A DNA stretch of 56,456 nucleotides, taken from the NCBI GenBank assembly GCA_945833925.1, contig CAMAFX010000006.1, positions 1-56,456 of the forward strand, in the 5' to 3' direction. The position numbers and the translations under genes were made by a program. This stretch comes from an uncultured Prevotellaceae bacterium (GTDB lineage: Bacteria > Bacteroidota > Bacteroidia > Bacteroidales > Bacteroidaceae). The notes under the pieces are model-generated. The model made no database searches. It saw only the letters and a list, made by a program, of their open reading frames with translations, and was not told the origin of the DNA. Below, piece by piece: positions 25,141 to 34,839 of the stretch (its first letter is position 1; each line of letters opens with the position of its first letter).

Positions 25141-25537
25141 AAAGCAGCCGACCTGTAAGCCGGGTTCTGTGCCCCAAAGGGGTGCCTGTCATTTATCCAC
25201 TGCAGATGTCACCACCTGCCTCTATCGTTCTACCCTCCGACATCGGGCGGGCAGCCCTATCATAGCGTCGGTTTACGCGAACTTTCAACTCCCGGAGTGT
25301 ACAGCGCCTGTGTCGCCACAGACCTGGTAAGCTCTTACCTTACCTTCTCACCCTTACCATAACTTATCATTGAGACTCGCTGAAATGATTAGTATGGCGG
25401 TTATTTTCTTCTACATCTACTAAGCCTCGCGGCCTACTTTCCGTTAGGAAGCGGGATGCCCTATGTTGCCCGGACTTTCCTCTTGCACCATATATAATTA
25501 TATATAAGGTGTCAGCGACAAGCCGGTCTGCTGCTTT
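25141..25537 (-). ncRNA. rnpB: RNase P RNA, type A
   Basis: On the minus strand the conserved 5' part GAGGAAAGTCCGGGC (near 25490-25470) follows an initial helix CAGCAGACCGGCTTGTC, and the 3' end carries ACAGAACCCGGCTTACAGGT and GGCTGCTTTC (25170-25141), which pairs with the 5' helix. The central GTAAACCGACGC and GGTAAGGGTGAGAAGGTAAG segments fit the J/P regions. About 397 nt. The RNA is the catalytic subunit that trims tRNA 5' leaders. Ends are set by the helix and by the promoter box, so allow a few bases of error. Confidence 0.92.
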
Positions 25538-25544
25538 GCGATTG

Positions 25545-25552
25545 CAAAGTTA
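25545..25552 (-). promoter_or_regulatory. -7 box for rnpB
   Basis: Minus strand TAACTTTG matches TAnnTTTG and lies 7-8 bp before the inferred 5' end of rnpB, the right distance for transcription to start there. Confidence 0.65.
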
Positions 25553-25626
25553 CAAATATTTAATGATTACTACGTTCTTGGTTCTTGCTTTTTTTATCCA
25601 GCCATAACAAAAAGTCGAATTTTGCA

Positions 25627-25802
25627 TTATGCTGCTACTGCTTTTCCCAGAAGCTGCTGCTGCTTTTTCCGGAAGCTGCTACTGCTTTTTTCGGAAGCTG
25701 CTACTGCTTTTCCCAGAAGCTGCTACTGCTTTTCCCGGAAGCTGCTACTGCTTTTTCCGGAAGCTGCTACTGCTTTTTCCGGAAACTGCTACTGCTTTTC
25801 AA
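25627..25802. repeat. Tandem repeat of about 22 bp with TTCCGGAA core
   Basis: About eight units of the form GCTGCTACTGCTTTTTCCGGAA run from 25627 to 25802, with small changes (CCAGAA, TCGGAA, GGAAAC). Each unit contains a palindromic core, and adjacent GCTTTTTCCGGAAGC segments can fold. The period is not a multiple of three, so all three plus-strand frames are open with the same repeated peptide; these are not taken as genes. It lies between rnpB and the end of the 1262-residue secreted protein gene. Confidence 0.85.
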
Positions 25803-25818
25803 AAGACACTTCGCACTA

Positions 25819-25842
25819 ATTCCCCCTCGATGGGTTAGGGGG
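25819..25842. repeat. C-rich/G-rich dispersed element (copy 2)
   Basis: ATTCCCCCTCGATGGGTTAG followed by GGGG, a near copy of the element at 7188-7213. It directly follows the 22-bp tandem array and precedes the terminator of the large secreted protein gene. Confidence 0.5.
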
Positions 25843-25850
25843 CTTAAAAA

Positions 25851-25880
25851 AGGCAGTGCCTGTATGAACAAGCACTGCCT
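25851..25880 (-). terminator. Terminator of the 1262-residue secreted protein gene
   Basis: AGGCAGTGC (25851-25859) and GCACTGCCT (25872-25880) form a perfect 9-bp stem with a 12-nt loop, followed by TTTTTT on the minus strand, 49 bp after the gene's stop. Confidence 0.8.
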
Positions 25881-25929
25881 GATTGTGAATGTAAGATGTT
25901 ATTATCTTACATATAGGTTGGTTATAAAA

Positions 25930-28900
25930 TTATTTGATAACCTTCTTGCCGTTGATGATGTAGATACCCTTAACAGCCTTGTTAACACGACGACCTGCGA
26001 GGTCGAAGATAGCCTTAACGGTATTGGTGTTAGCCTTGTCATCAGCAGAGATGGACTCAACAGCTGTAGGCTCCTCTGTACCGAGGTAGAAGAGCTGGAA
26101 GTTGTCGAATGGAGTCCAGTCGTTAGCAACGTGGCTGTTCTTCTTAAGACCGAGCTTAAGAACGCCTGACTCGTTAACGTAGCAGTCTACAGTGTTCCAG
26201 TAGAGGCCAGCCTCGAACTGAGCGTTAACAGCCTCGCGGTTGTTAGGTACGTGGAACTCTTCGTTCTCGCCAAAGATGATTGCAGGCTCGTCACCAGCAC
26301 CAAATATAGCACCTTCAGAACCATTCTCCAACTGGTTGTTGATTGGAGTAGTGTAGCTGTTAGCATAGAGGATAACAGCGTGAACGTCGATTGAGTCGTT
26401 CTCAGGCTTCTGGAGGTCAGCATTCTCCTGGTTTGTACCAGCGCGATAGAAGCCCTGAACCTTTACACGGTAGTAACCTGTAGCGAGACCCTTGATTGTC
26501 TGGTTGATGTCGAAGCTGTTAGTGTTGTAGCTCTCGTATACACCTGCCTGGTAGCCGAAGTCGTTGCCACCTTCGCGTGTCTTGTTCCAGTACTCACCGT
26601 ATGCAGGATTGTCACCGCCGAGGATGCTCTCGAAGCTTGGGTTAAGGATTGCACCTGTGATTTCGTATGCATTATCCTCGCTTGCATCGCCAGCAGCAAG
26701 TGCGTTGAACTGAACGAACTTGGTCCAAGCAGCAGGAATTGCCTCCTTGTAGTCCTCGATAGCCTTGTTGCTCTCGAAGCCTGAACTCAATGCTTCATTG
26801 ATTTCGTCGATCAAAGCAGGGAAGTCTTCATCATTGCTTTCTACAGTACCCATAAGGTAGTCGTTGTAAACCTGTACTGTACCCAGAATGTCAGCAAAGA
26901 GCTTCTTTGACTCCTTACCATAAGCGATAGCGTCCTTGAGAGTCTGGATAGCTTCAACGATTTCAGGAACCTCGTTGTCGGAAGAGATCTCCTCACCCTT
27001 GCCGATAGCGTTCATGAGTACGTTGTCAGCCTCAACAACCATAGTAGAAACCTCGTCGTCGAGTTCCTTTGCCTCGTTGATGAGGTCAGCAATCTGCTCT
27101 GAGAGAGGAATGTTCATACCAGCAGTACCCTTGTACTTGATTGTGAATGCACCCCAAACAACCCAAGCCTGGCTCTCGAGGTTCTCACCCTTGACACCTA
27201 CAGTAAGTGTGCCTGTCTCAGCAAGTGCTGTGATAACTGAGTTGACAGCTTCACGCTCCTTGTAGAAGATGTAGTTAGCGTTGTCGTTGCTGTTTGGTAC
27301 GAACATTGTTGCAGCCTCAGCGTCTGAGTTGTCAGCTGGAGCAGTGTGGTTGTCATCCTTTGCAGCAGCATACTCTGCTACGTTGTGCATGAGTACCTTG
27401 TTGCCATTTGCATAGATGTAAGCAGAACCTACAACGTTGCCATTCTGAACCTCTGTCCAGTTGTCAAGGTTTCCAGCTGAACGATAGAATCCAGGAGCGT
27501 TAATCTCGTAAACACCGGCAGGAAGACTGTCGAGAGCGAGTGAAACGTTGAATGAAGCCTGGTTCCAAACCTCTGCAGTCTGAACGCGGCTGAGGAATGC
27601 TGTTGTACCAGTCTCGTTAGCCCAACCGTTTACGTTGCTGTTCGCATAAGAAAGGTTCTTATCTGGGAAGAGGATTGTGATGTCGATGTCATGCTCCTCA
27701 CCGTCGGTCTGAGCATTCTCGAATGCTGTCTGTGTAGCAGTAAGAATCTTGGTGTTCAGACTGCTGATTGCCTCTGCAATCTGTGTGCCGTTGTATGTAG
27801 CGTCGTCGTATGCAGCAGAGCACTCGTCAGACATTGTCTCCAACTCTGATACGAGAGCCTCGAAGTCTGCATTTGCATCGTACTTGTCAAGAGCTGCAGG
27901 AAGAGTCTCGTTAACGAAGGTAGCGAACTTCTTGTAGTCGTTGATGCTTGCACGAATCTGTGTGATGATATTGTTGATCTTGGTTGCAGCAGCAGTGTTT
28001 ACTGTTGCATCAGCACTGCTCTCACCAACGAGCTCAGCACCATGGTCCTTTGCGAGCTCAAGTGAATCCATGAGAGCCTGCTCGTACTTGTCCTCAATAT
28101 TGTAGAGGTAGTTCTCTGCACTACGAACAGCACCGTTGAGAGCCAAGAGGCTTGGGTCTACAGCAGTCTTGCCGTTGAACATGAGAGTGAATTCGTCGAT
28201 GTAGAGGTGAGGCATTGAGCCAGAGCCTGCGTTTGAAGCGGTGTAACCGATAGTGAAGTAACCGCTTGTCTCTTCCTCGAGCTTAAACTTGATGGTCTCG
28301 TTTGTCCACTTGCCAACAGGGAAGGTTGTGCTTGTGCCAAGATATTCAGTTCCATCCTCTGCGATGAAACCGCAAAGGTTCTTTGAAACGGTACCTGTAC
28401 CACGCTCGTTGTAATAAGGAATTGTGATAGTGTAAGAACCTGCAGGGAGAGTAGCGCTCTGTGTGTAGTTACTCTGAGCTGACCATACACTGATGAAACC
28501 GAAGAGGTTACCTTCTGTAGCTCCGTTAGCCTTTGTTGCAGGAACCTTGTCCTCTACGCTACCCAGCCATACATTCTCGGGCGAACCAACAGCGAACAAG
28601 CCAGAAGCACGTCCGTTGTTGATGCCCTCTACAGTGTTAGTTGTTGGGTTGCTTGCTGTCCAGTCCTGGATAGGCTGCATACCGTAGTATGTTGTAGAGT
28701 TCTTCTCCATGTCATAGTCGTATGTACATACACCATTGTCGAGTGGAGTGCCAAATGCGAAGTGAGCATTGTTGATAAAGAAGTCTGTGAAGTCGGTCAT
28801 TGCATTCTGGTTAGCAATCTTCTGTGCCTCGATAGCTGCCTGAACCTCTGCCAATGTAGAGTTAGGATTGTCGTATACAGCCTGTGATTCGCTAACATCA

Positions 28901-29718
28901 AGACTCATCTCTTCGCCAGCCTCGATAAGCTCCAACAGTTCAGGAAGCAGTTCCTCAGCTGCTGCACGGTCGATAGCCTTTGGGTCGCCCTCAAGAATCT
29001 TAACCTCAGAGAGGTAGAGGTGAGGCATAGCTGCAGAACCTGCGTTTGCTGCATTGTAACCTAATGAGATAACACCACTTGTCTCCTCGCTCAACATGAA
29101 TGTGATAACCATCTCATCCCAAACCTGTGGAGTCCATTTGGTGTTGGTTGCGGTGTAGGAAGTACCATTGTTTGCAATGAAACCAAACTTGTTGGCAGCA
29201 ACTGCTGTCTCACCACCACCGTTGTAGACAGGGATGTGAATCTCGTAAGCACCTGCAGGAAGTGTAACAGGCTGAGTGTAGCTCAGTGTTGCACCCCATA
29301 CAGCAACCATACCAAGGATGTTTTCCTTTGACTCTTCGCCTGCAGGATTTGTTGTTGGCGCAAGGTAACCGGTACCACCAAGGAACAATTCTGTCATCCC
29401 GTCCTCTTCATTGCCGGTGATGTCGATGGCATACTGTGCACCAGTCTGGTAGATTCCGGCAGCGCGAGCATCAATGTCTGTTGCATCTTCTACTACGGGA
29501 TTGCTTGCATTCCATTCTGCTACAGGCTGCATTCCCGATTTCTCGTTAGTTCCAACCACGATGTCCTTTGCGTAGGTACGAATACCGACAATGGTAGGAG
29601 CATCTGCGGTGAAATTAGCATTCTTGAGGTACTTGGCTGTGATGTCGTCACCAGGACCAGCCTGTACGCTCAATGCGGTCAACGCGAAGCTGACCGCAAG
29701 AAGTAAATTCTTCTTCAT
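25930..29718 (-). CDS. Large secreted multi-domain surface protein with duplicated beta-sandwich domains
   Basis: 1262 residues, signal peptide MKKNLLLAVSFALTALSVQA. Two related domains stand at about 30-255 and 312-520; both contain GMQPxxxWxASNP, a TLPAGxYxIxIPxYN strand and SAAMPHLYLSE/SGSMPHLYIDE. After a helical linker (about 540-680) come two galactose-binding-like sandwiches (about 685-905 and 1055-1235) with SLPAGVYEINAPGFYR and GLATGYYRVKVQGFYR, separated by a second helical linker. The tail FDLAGRRVNKAVKGIYIING is the sorting-type signal seen in other proteins of the window. It should be exported and may bind glycans; no catalytic motif is visible. Its own terminator and a TATCTTTG box suggest a single-gene transcript. 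Confidence 0.85.
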   Translation of the reverse strand: MKKNLLLAVSFALTALSVQAGPGDDITAKYLKNANFTADAPTIVGIRTYAKDIVVGTNEKSGMQPVAEWNASNPVVEDATDIDARAAGIYQTGAQYAIDITGNEEDGMTELFLGGTGYLAPTTNPAGEESKENILGMVAVWGATLSYTQPVTLPAGAYEIHIPVYNGGGETAVAANKFGFIANNGTSYTATNTKWTPQVWDEMVITFMLSEETSGVISLGYNAANAGSAAMPHLYLSEVKILEGDPKAIDRAAAEELLPELLELIEAGEEMSLDVSESQAVYDNPNSTLAEVQAAIEAQKIANQNAMTDFTDFFINNAHFAFGTPLDNGVCTYDYDMEKNSTTYYGMQPIQDWTASNPTTNTVEGINNGRASGLFAVGSPENVWLGSVEDKVPATKANGATEGNLFGFISVWSAQSNYTQSATLPAGSYTITIPYYNERGTGTVSKNLCGFIAEDGTEYLGTSTTFPVGKWTNETIKFKLEEETSGYFTIGYTASNAGSGSMPHLYIDEFTLMFNGKTAVDPSLLALNGAVRSAENYLYNIEDKYEQALMDSLELAKDHGAELVGESSADATVNTAAATKINNIITQIRASINDYKKFATFVNETLPAALDKYDANADFEALVSELETMSDECSAAYDDATYNGTQIAEAISSLNTKILTATQTAFENAQTDGEEHDIDITILFPDKNLSYANSNVNGWANETGTTAFLSRVQTAEVWNQASFNVSLALDSLPAGVYEINAPGFYRSAGNLDNWTEVQNGNVVGSAYIYANGNKVLMHNVAEYAAAKDDNHTAPADNSDAEAATMFVPNSNDNANYIFYKEREAVNSVITALAETGTLTVGVKGENLESQAWVVWGAFTIKYKGTAGMNIPLSEQIADLINEAKELDDEVSTMVVEADNVLMNAIGKGEEISSDNEVPEIVEAIQTLKDAIAYGKESKKLFADILGTVQVYNDYLMGTVESNDEDFPALIDEINEALSSGFESNKAIEDYKEAIPAAWTKFVQFNALAAGDASEDNAYEITGAILNPSFESILGGDNPAYGEYWNKTREGGNDFGYQAGVYESYNTNSFDINQTIKGLATGYYRVKVQGFYRAGTNQENADLQKPENDSIDVHAVILYANSYTTPINNQLENGSEGAIFGAGDEPAIIFGENEEFHVPNNREAVNAQFEAGLYWNTVDCYVNESGVLKLGLKKNSHVANDWTPFDNFQLFYLGTEEPTAVESISADDKANTNTVKAIFDLAGRRVNKAVKGIYIINGKKVIK

Positions 29719-29818
29719 TGTTTTGCTAAATTAGTTAATATTAAAGTTAATAAATAGTTTTGTACAGATAGGTATAATGTTGTTATGTGTATTTTTTCAT
29801 ACTTACACATTATCAATA

Positions 29819-29826
29819 CAAAGATA
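29819..29826 (-). promoter_or_regulatory. -7 box for the 1262-residue protein gene
   Basis: Minus strand TATCTTTG matches TAnnTTTG, leaving a leader of about 95 nt. No TTG at the usual distance upstream. Confidence 0.5.
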
Positions 29827-29903
29827 GTAATTTTGCAATAAATTGTTCGTTTCTCTTAGTATTTTTTAACTGTTTTTGTTAAATAACATGTTTATTTATA
29901 AAA

Positions 29904-29940
29904 AACCACGCAAAGAGCATTTTAAACTCTTTGCGTGGTT
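29904..29940 (-). terminator. Terminator of the 771-residue secreted protein gene
   Basis: AACCACGCAAAGAG (29904-29917) and CTCTTTGCGTGGTT (29927-29940) form a perfect 14-bp stem with a 9-nt loop, followed on the minus strand by TTTTTTATAAA. Confidence 0.85.
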
Positions 29941-29983
29941 GAATATTGTAGGTTAGAGAGATGTCGGTCTCTCTCAGACACTG

Positions 29984-32299
29984 TTAACGAAGTACTTTCT
30001 TTCCGTTGATGATATAAATGCCTTTCTTTGCGTTCAGGACACGGCGGCCAGACAAGTCGTAAATGTAGTTTCTTGTCTTAGGAGCCACTGCAATTGTGCT
30101 GATGCTTGTCTCTTCACCTGGCTCAACATAACCATCTTCGGGCAGGGTCTCTGTCGTATAAACGTCGATGTTGAATACATGGATGCCACCGTTTGCAAGA
30201 GTGACTGTGCAAAGTTCGGTTTCAGGAACCTCAACAAGCAATGGCGAGCGCCAGTTCGTGTAGTTGCTGCCGCCGGCTCCCTGCTGGATGAGGATGTACT
30301 CGCCATACTGTGCTGCCTTGCGTGAGAATGTTAATGTAGGTCTGCTCATGAAGTACACACCGAGGTCGTTGTTGTTGTAGATGTAGATAGTGCTTGCGTT
30401 CTTTGCGTTGGCAGGACAGCTGACGCTAAGTCCGTTGTTGAAGAGCTGAACATAGCTGTCGTCTACATATCCATAACCGTTGCCGTTTGCGTCCTTACCA
30501 TTGATGATGATCTCATTGATTTCACCGCTTTCTGTATATGTGGTGTCTGGAGCAATGACGTTGAGAGTAGCTCTCTGGCGTGTAGCATCGTAGGACCATC
30601 CACAGTCAATTGGGTTATAAGGTATAGCATCGCTTTCGCTCAGTGTGCCTTGCTCAACAAGTGCGTAGAACTCGTCTCTGCTGTAGAAGGTAGAGTCGTT
30701 CTTTGTATTGTCCTCTTCGTTTGGTGTTACGTAAACGTAAGTCTCGCTGTATGTGCCTGTTATCTGCTGGTACTGAGTAGGAGTGAGGTGTACGAAATCC
30801 CAGTCGTGCTTGTCGGCAGCGGCTGCTTCTGTGTTCTTTCTGTAGTAGAATGTTCCGGGGTTAAGAACTTCCTCTTCAAGAACACCATCCTCATAACCAG
30901 TTACGTTGACGGTAATCTTGACACTCTGGTTTGCGGTTACAGTCCAATCAAATCCCTCTGCATTTGTGTAGCTTTCCTCGTTGCTTTCGTCTGTGCAAAC
31001 TGTTATAGTATAGTCCTCCTTGCAGAGAGTGTTGTTGTTCCATGCCACAGAATATGTTCTTTCCTCACCCTCAAGACCATTGAGTGTGATGGTTGGTGCG
31101 TTCAGCTGAATGTTGCCTACAGCAATCTTGAAGGTCTGTGTGTCAGAGAAGTTTCCAAGCTCGCTTGTTGTTGCTGCAACGATTGTAACGTAACCGTCAC
31201 CATTGATGTCGTTCTCGGAACTGATTGTGATAGGTGTTCCGTCATACTTGTTCTGTCCGTAGTATGTTCCTGCTTCTGGGTCAAGAATCTTCTTGTAAAC
31301 AGGAATTTCGGTAACAGTGATTGTGTCACCTGTTTCGGGGTCAATATCATATTTGTAGTCGATGTGGTCTATCTCATCGCTGTCTACAAGATAGAGGGCA
31401 AAGATGTTGTCGTTCTCGTCCTTGTCTCCGTCCTCAATTCCATACCATGCTGTTGTCTCCTTGCCTAATGTTGATGTGCCAGGAGTCAGTGTTACCTGTC
31501 TTGCCTCGCCGTCTACCGAATATATAGAATAGTTAGGAGCGCTAACAGCCTCGTCGGCTGTATTGTCGAGCCAAATCTGCAAGCCCTGGATAGCTGTACC
31601 ACGCTGCATCTCGATTACAAGATAACCATCGCTCTCGATGCGCCAGTATGTGTACCAGTCTGCTGTTCCTGGGATCTCGATTTCTTTTGCATGCTCTTCG
31701 TCACCGGGATACTCTGGGTCGTAGTCCCACACCTTTGTGGTACCAATTTCAATCTGCTTCTCGTGAATTTCATCTGAGATGTTTGTTACCTCGCATGCAT
31801 CTGCTCCTGATATGGCTGCGCTTGGCTGAACAACATTTGTTGGATACCTTGAGTCGGCAACGCCCCATTGGCAAACTATAATCTGACCCTTCTTTACATT
31901 GGCAATAGCTAAGAAACGAGAACCAGAACCATAGTTGTGTAGACCGTCCTTGTTGATGCCGGCTCTGAGATTTATGGCTGAGGTTCCAATGCCTAAATAG
32001 AAATCGTTCATCTCAACTGGCTTCAAAACCTGAAAAGCGTCAAAACCGTTAAGCTTGAACGACGCCTTATCGGTATTCGTGGTGAAACATCCGTCACCGG
32101 ATACTCTGTTATTTGCTCCGTCGCTGAAGAATTCGTCAAAGTACTTGCCGTTGAAGAAGTCGAACACCTTGTAAGGCTGATAGTTGTAGACGGAGTCAAG
32201 AACCTTGTTCTCGATAGGCAACTCGTAATTCCATGCGTATGCATTTTGCCCAAGAAGGAACAAAACCAACGCAAAAGTAAGAATGTAAAGTCTTCTCAT
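29984..32299 (-). CDS. Secreted surface protein with sorting-type tail
   Basis: 771 residues, signal peptide LYILTFALVLFLLGQNAYA. The N-terminal third is beta-rich with aromatic residues (FDFFNGKYFDEFF, GSGSRFLAIANVKKGQII), the middle contains several immunoglobulin-like or chitobiase-like strands (APNYSIYSVDGEARQVTLTP, SVKITVNVTGYEDG), and the end is YDLSGRRVLNAKKGIYIING plus a basic stop. I recognise the overall type of Prevotella surface protein but no named family. It is preceded by only 75 bp after the HAD gene on the same strand, so it may depend on the upstream transcript; it has its own terminator. Exported, function unknown. Confidence 0.8.
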   Translation of the reverse strand: MRRLYILTFALVLFLLGQNAYAWNYELPIENKVLDSVYNYQPYKVFDFFNGKYFDEFFSDGANNRVSGDGCFTTNTDKASFKLNGFDAFQVLKPVEMNDFYLGIGTSAINLRAGINKDGLHNYGSGSRFLAIANVKKGQIIVCQWGVADSRYPTNVVQPSAAISGADACEVTNISDEIHEKQIEIGTTKVWDYDPEYPGDEEHAKEIEIPGTADWYTYWRIESDGYLVIEMQRGTAIQGLQIWLDNTADEAVSAPNYSIYSVDGEARQVTLTPGTSTLGKETTAWYGIEDGDKDENDNIFALYLVDSDEIDHIDYKYDIDPETGDTITVTEIPVYKKILDPEAGTYYGQNKYDGTPITISSENDINGDGYVTIVAATTSELGNFSDTQTFKIAVGNIQLNAPTITLNGLEGEERTYSVAWNNNTLCKEDYTITVCTDESNEESYTNAEGFDWTVTANQSVKITVNVTGYEDGVLEEEVLNPGTFYYRKNTEAAAADKHDWDFVHLTPTQYQQITGTYSETYVYVTPNEEDNTKNDSTFYSRDEFYALVEQGTLSESDAIPYNPIDCGWSYDATRQRATLNVIAPDTTYTESGEINEIIINGKDANGNGYGYVDDSYVQLFNNGLSVSCPANAKNASTIYIYNNNDLGVYFMSRPTLTFSRKAAQYGEYILIQQGAGGSNYTNWRSPLLVEVPETELCTVTLANGGIHVFNIDVYTTETLPEDGYVEPGEETSISTIAVAPKTRNYIYDLSGRRVLNAKKGIYIINGKKVLR

Positions 32300-32374
32300 A
32301 GATTTTAATTTAGGTTAATTTTCGGTTGTTACTATTTGATTTGTTATTGGTGATAAAGCACGAAGAAATAGTGG

Positions 32375-32794
32375 CTAAAACTGCCACCATTTCTTTTTCT
32401 GCTTGTTAGTTTCTGCCTTGAGGTCTTCAATTATGATGTCCTCGTAAGTCTTGTTTTCATGTATCATTCTATAGATGGTTCCCCAGTCGGGAAGTCCACC
32501 GACATTTCTGTCGTCAATCCAAAGGTCGGCCTTGAGTTTTCTGCTGTAGCTCTTGTACTGCTCAGCATCTTCCTCGGGAAACTCTTTGTTAATGGCATAG
32601 AAATCTACACCTCTCTGGCTGCACCAGTCAATAGCGTCTTGCAGAAGTTTACCTTCTCTTACAGTCCACAGTATCAGACGATGCCCTTCTTGTATGAGCA
32701 TCTTTAATGTCTGTGTGGCAAAAGGTAGCTCCGTTCCAATCTCTGGATATCGGTGCTGTACGATTGTTCCATCAAAGTCTACTGCGATAATCAT
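32375..32794 (-). CDS. HAD-superfamily hydrolase, BT_0820-like
   Basis: 139 residues. The HAD motif I is AVDFDGTIVQHRYP (nucleophile Asp at residue 5), motif II LILWTVREG, a Lys in the KLKADLWIDDRNVGG region (motif III/IV). No cap domain. Small proteins of this type occur through Bacteroides and Prevotella as phosphatases of unknown substrate. The C-terminus is basic (NKQKKKWWQF). It lies 83 bp after rny and 75 bp before the secreted protein gene on the same strand. Confidence 0.82.
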   Translation of the reverse strand: MIIAVDFDGTIVQHRYPEIGTELPFATQTLKMLIQEGHRLILWTVREGKLLQDAIDWCSQRGVDFYAINKEFPEEDAEQYKSYSRKLKADLWIDDRNVGGLPDWGTIYRMIHENKTYEDIIIEDLKAETNKQKKKWWQF

Positions 32795-32877
32795 ATTCTA
32801 AATTAATTTAGATGACTTTAGGCTCAATGTAAACGTCGTCTTTGCAGAAGACAGAACTCGGTGTCGGGAGTTGAAAA

Positions 32878-34434
32878 CTACTTGGCGTACGATACAGAAC
32901 GTGTCTCGCGGATAACAGTAATCTTAACCTGACCAGGGTATGTCATCTCGTTCTGGATTCTGGTTGCTATATCGTTACTCAATATTTCAATCTGCTTGTC
33001 GTCAATCTTGTCTGCACCGACAATGACACGCAACTCGCGACCTGCCTGGATGGCGTAGGTCTTTGTTACGCCGGGATAAGACATTGCAATGTTTTCGAGA
33101 TCCTTTAGGCGCTTGATGTAAGCCTCAACGATTTCGCGTCTTGCACCTGGACGGGCACCGCTGATGGCGTCGCAAATCTGTACGATTGGAGCAATGAGCG
33201 ATTCCATCTCCATCTCCTCGTGGTGAGCTCCGATGGCGTTGCAGATGTCTGGCTTCTCCTTGCACTGCTCTGCAAGCTTGGCTCCGTAGAGTGCGTGTGG
33301 CATTTCTGGATCCTCGTCGGGCACCTTACCGATATCGTGAAGCAAACCGGCACGCTTAGCCTTCTTTGGATTCAGACCCAGTTCAGCTGCCATTACGGCA
33401 CAAAGGTTAGCTGTTTCGCGGCTATGCTGCAAAAGGTTCTGTCCGTAGCTTGAACGATACTTCATCTTACCGATGATGCGTACCAAGTCAGGATGCAGAC
33501 CGTGAACACCGAGGTCGATGGCGGTGCGCTTACCTGTCTCCATGATTTCCTCCTCAACCTGCTTCTTGACCTTCGCAACAACCTCTTCGATGCGTGCTGG
33601 GTGAATACGTCCGTCGGCAACAAGCTGGTGAAGTGCAAGGCGGCAGATTTCGCGGCGAACAGGGTCGAAAGCTGAGATGACAATTGCTTCAGGAGTGTCG
33701 TCAACAACAATCTCAACTCCGGTTGCTGCCTCAAGAGCACGAATATTACGTCCTTCTCGTCCGATAACTCGTCCCTTGACGTCGTCGTTGTCAATATGGA
33801 AAACGGTAACGCTGTTTTCTACTGCAGTCTCAGTAGCTACACGCTGAATGGTCTGGATGATAATCTTTTTAGCTTCCTTGTTGGCGTTAAGCTTGGCTTC
33901 GTCCATAATCTCGTTGACGTAGCTTGCAGCAGCAGACCTTGCCTCGTCCTTGAGACTCTGGATCAACTGCTCGCGTGCCTCCTCTACGCTCAGGCCGCTG
34001 ATTTCCTCGAGCTTGTTTCTTTCCTGCTCGATAAGGCTTGACTCGCGCTCGTTAAGTTCGCTTTCACGCTGCTGAAGAACGTTCTGTGCCTGCTCTGTTC
34101 TGGCACGCATGTTCTCAACCTCCTGTTTTTTGCGGTTGAGCTCGTCCTGACGCTGGTTAAGACTTAACTCACGCTGCTTGATGCGGTTTTCGCCCTGCTG
34201 AATCTGCTGATTACGCTGCTGAACTTCCTTTTCCAGCTCAGCCTTCTTGTTAAGGAACTTCTCCTTAACTTCGAGCAGTTTCTTCTGCTTGATTACTTCT
34301 GCTTCTTTTTCTGCCTTTGCTTGAGCTTCTTCTTCTAATTTCTTCTTCTGTGCGGGTAGTGTGACGCGATAAATGACAATAGTCCATATCGCCATAACCA
34401 ATAAGGCAAGCACAATTGCAATTATATATTCCAT
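32878..34434 (-). CDS. rny: Ribonuclease Y
   Basis: 518 residues. N-terminal membrane helix ([20 protein letters not shown]), a long coiled coil (about 30-195, rich in Glu, Gln and Lys), a KH domain (about 205-270, [20 protein letters not shown]) and an HD domain (about 330-430, [17 protein letters not shown] and AIGAHHEEM). It is the membrane-anchored endoribonuclease that starts mRNA decay. It lies 102 bp downstream of zapA on the same strand. Confidence 0.95.
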   Translation of the reverse strand: MEYIIAIVLALLVMAIWTIVIYRVTLPAQKKKLEEEAQAKAEKEAEVIKQKKLLEVKEKFLNKKAELEKEVQQRNQQIQQGENRIKQRELSLNQRQDELNRKKQEVENMRARTEQAQNVLQQRESELNERESSLIEQERNKLEEISGLSVEEAREQLIQSLKDEARSAAASYVNEIMDEAKLNANKEAKKIIIQTIQRVATETAVENSVTVFHIDNDDVKGRVIGREGRNIRALEAATGVEIVVDDTPEAIVISAFDPVRREICRLALHQLVADGRIHPARIEEVVAKVKKQVEEEIMETGKRTAIDLGVHGLHPDLVRIIGKMKYRSSYGQNLLQHSRETANLCAVMAAELGLNPKKAKRAGLLHDIGKVPDEDPEMPHALYGAKLAEQCKEKPDICNAIGAHHEEMEMESLIAPIVQICDAISGARPGARREIVEAYIKRLKDLENIAMSYPGVTKTYAIQAGRELRVIVGADKIDDKQIEILSNDIATRIQNEMTYPGQVKITVIRETRSVSYAK

Positions 34435-34536
34435 AGAAATATATGTTTCGGTTTTTAGGGTTAATATTAGTTTTTTAAATCAATTTCTTCGTTAAAAACC
34501 GACAGCAATCTATGTATGTGGAGAGGAAATGCAAGG

Positions 34537-34839
34537 TCATGTGTTTCCCAACGACTCCTCAATGTCCTTGATAAGGTTTTGAAGAACGTCAGTAACAGGG
34601 CCTAAGTTGGATTCTCGTTCTGTACTCTTTAACTGAACTGCAATGTCAAGAGCCATCATGGTAAGGTACATCTCGTTGCCAAGCTTCGGGTATGTGTTGG
34701 CATAGTAGGTGAACCTTTGGTTGATAAGTTTCTCCGCGTCGCGGTAAAATATCTCATCCTCCCTCTTTACGGTCATAGGAAGGATTTGACTTCCCAACTT
34801 CAGGGTTATTGATAGTGTATCGCTGTTGTTTGCCATCAT
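34537..34839 (-). CDS. zapA: Cell division protein ZapA
   Basis: 100 residues. The N-terminal domain has the ZapA form (TLKLGSQILPMTVKREDEIFYRDAEKLINQRF) and the middle YLTMMALDIAVQLK is the helix before the dimer coiled coil. ZapA stabilises the FtsZ ring at mid-cell. Its start overlaps the stop of the coiled-coil gene by 4 bp (ATGA), so translation is coupled. The 102-bp gap to rny is too short for a 6S RNA, which sits by zapA in proteobacteria. Confidence 0.85.
   Translation of the reverse strand: MMANNSDTLSITLKLGSQILPMTVKREDEIFYRDAEKLINQRFTYYANTYPKLGNEMYLTMMALDIAVQLKSTERESNLGPVTDVLQNLIKDIEESLGNT

Noticed and set aside
25585..26169. Open frames with repeated LLLLFPEAATAFSGS-type peptides
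   Set aside because: They come from the 22-bp repeat, which has no stop codon in any frame; the period shifts the frame, and there is no promoter or start context.
30650..31468. 272-residue frame antisense to the 771-residue secreted protein
   Set aside because: Cysteine- and valine-rich antisense frame with no motif; the sense frame carries a signal peptide and sorting tail.
34435..34536. 6S RNA beside zapA
   Set aside because: The gap is only 102 bp, and no long central bubble hairpin is visible.
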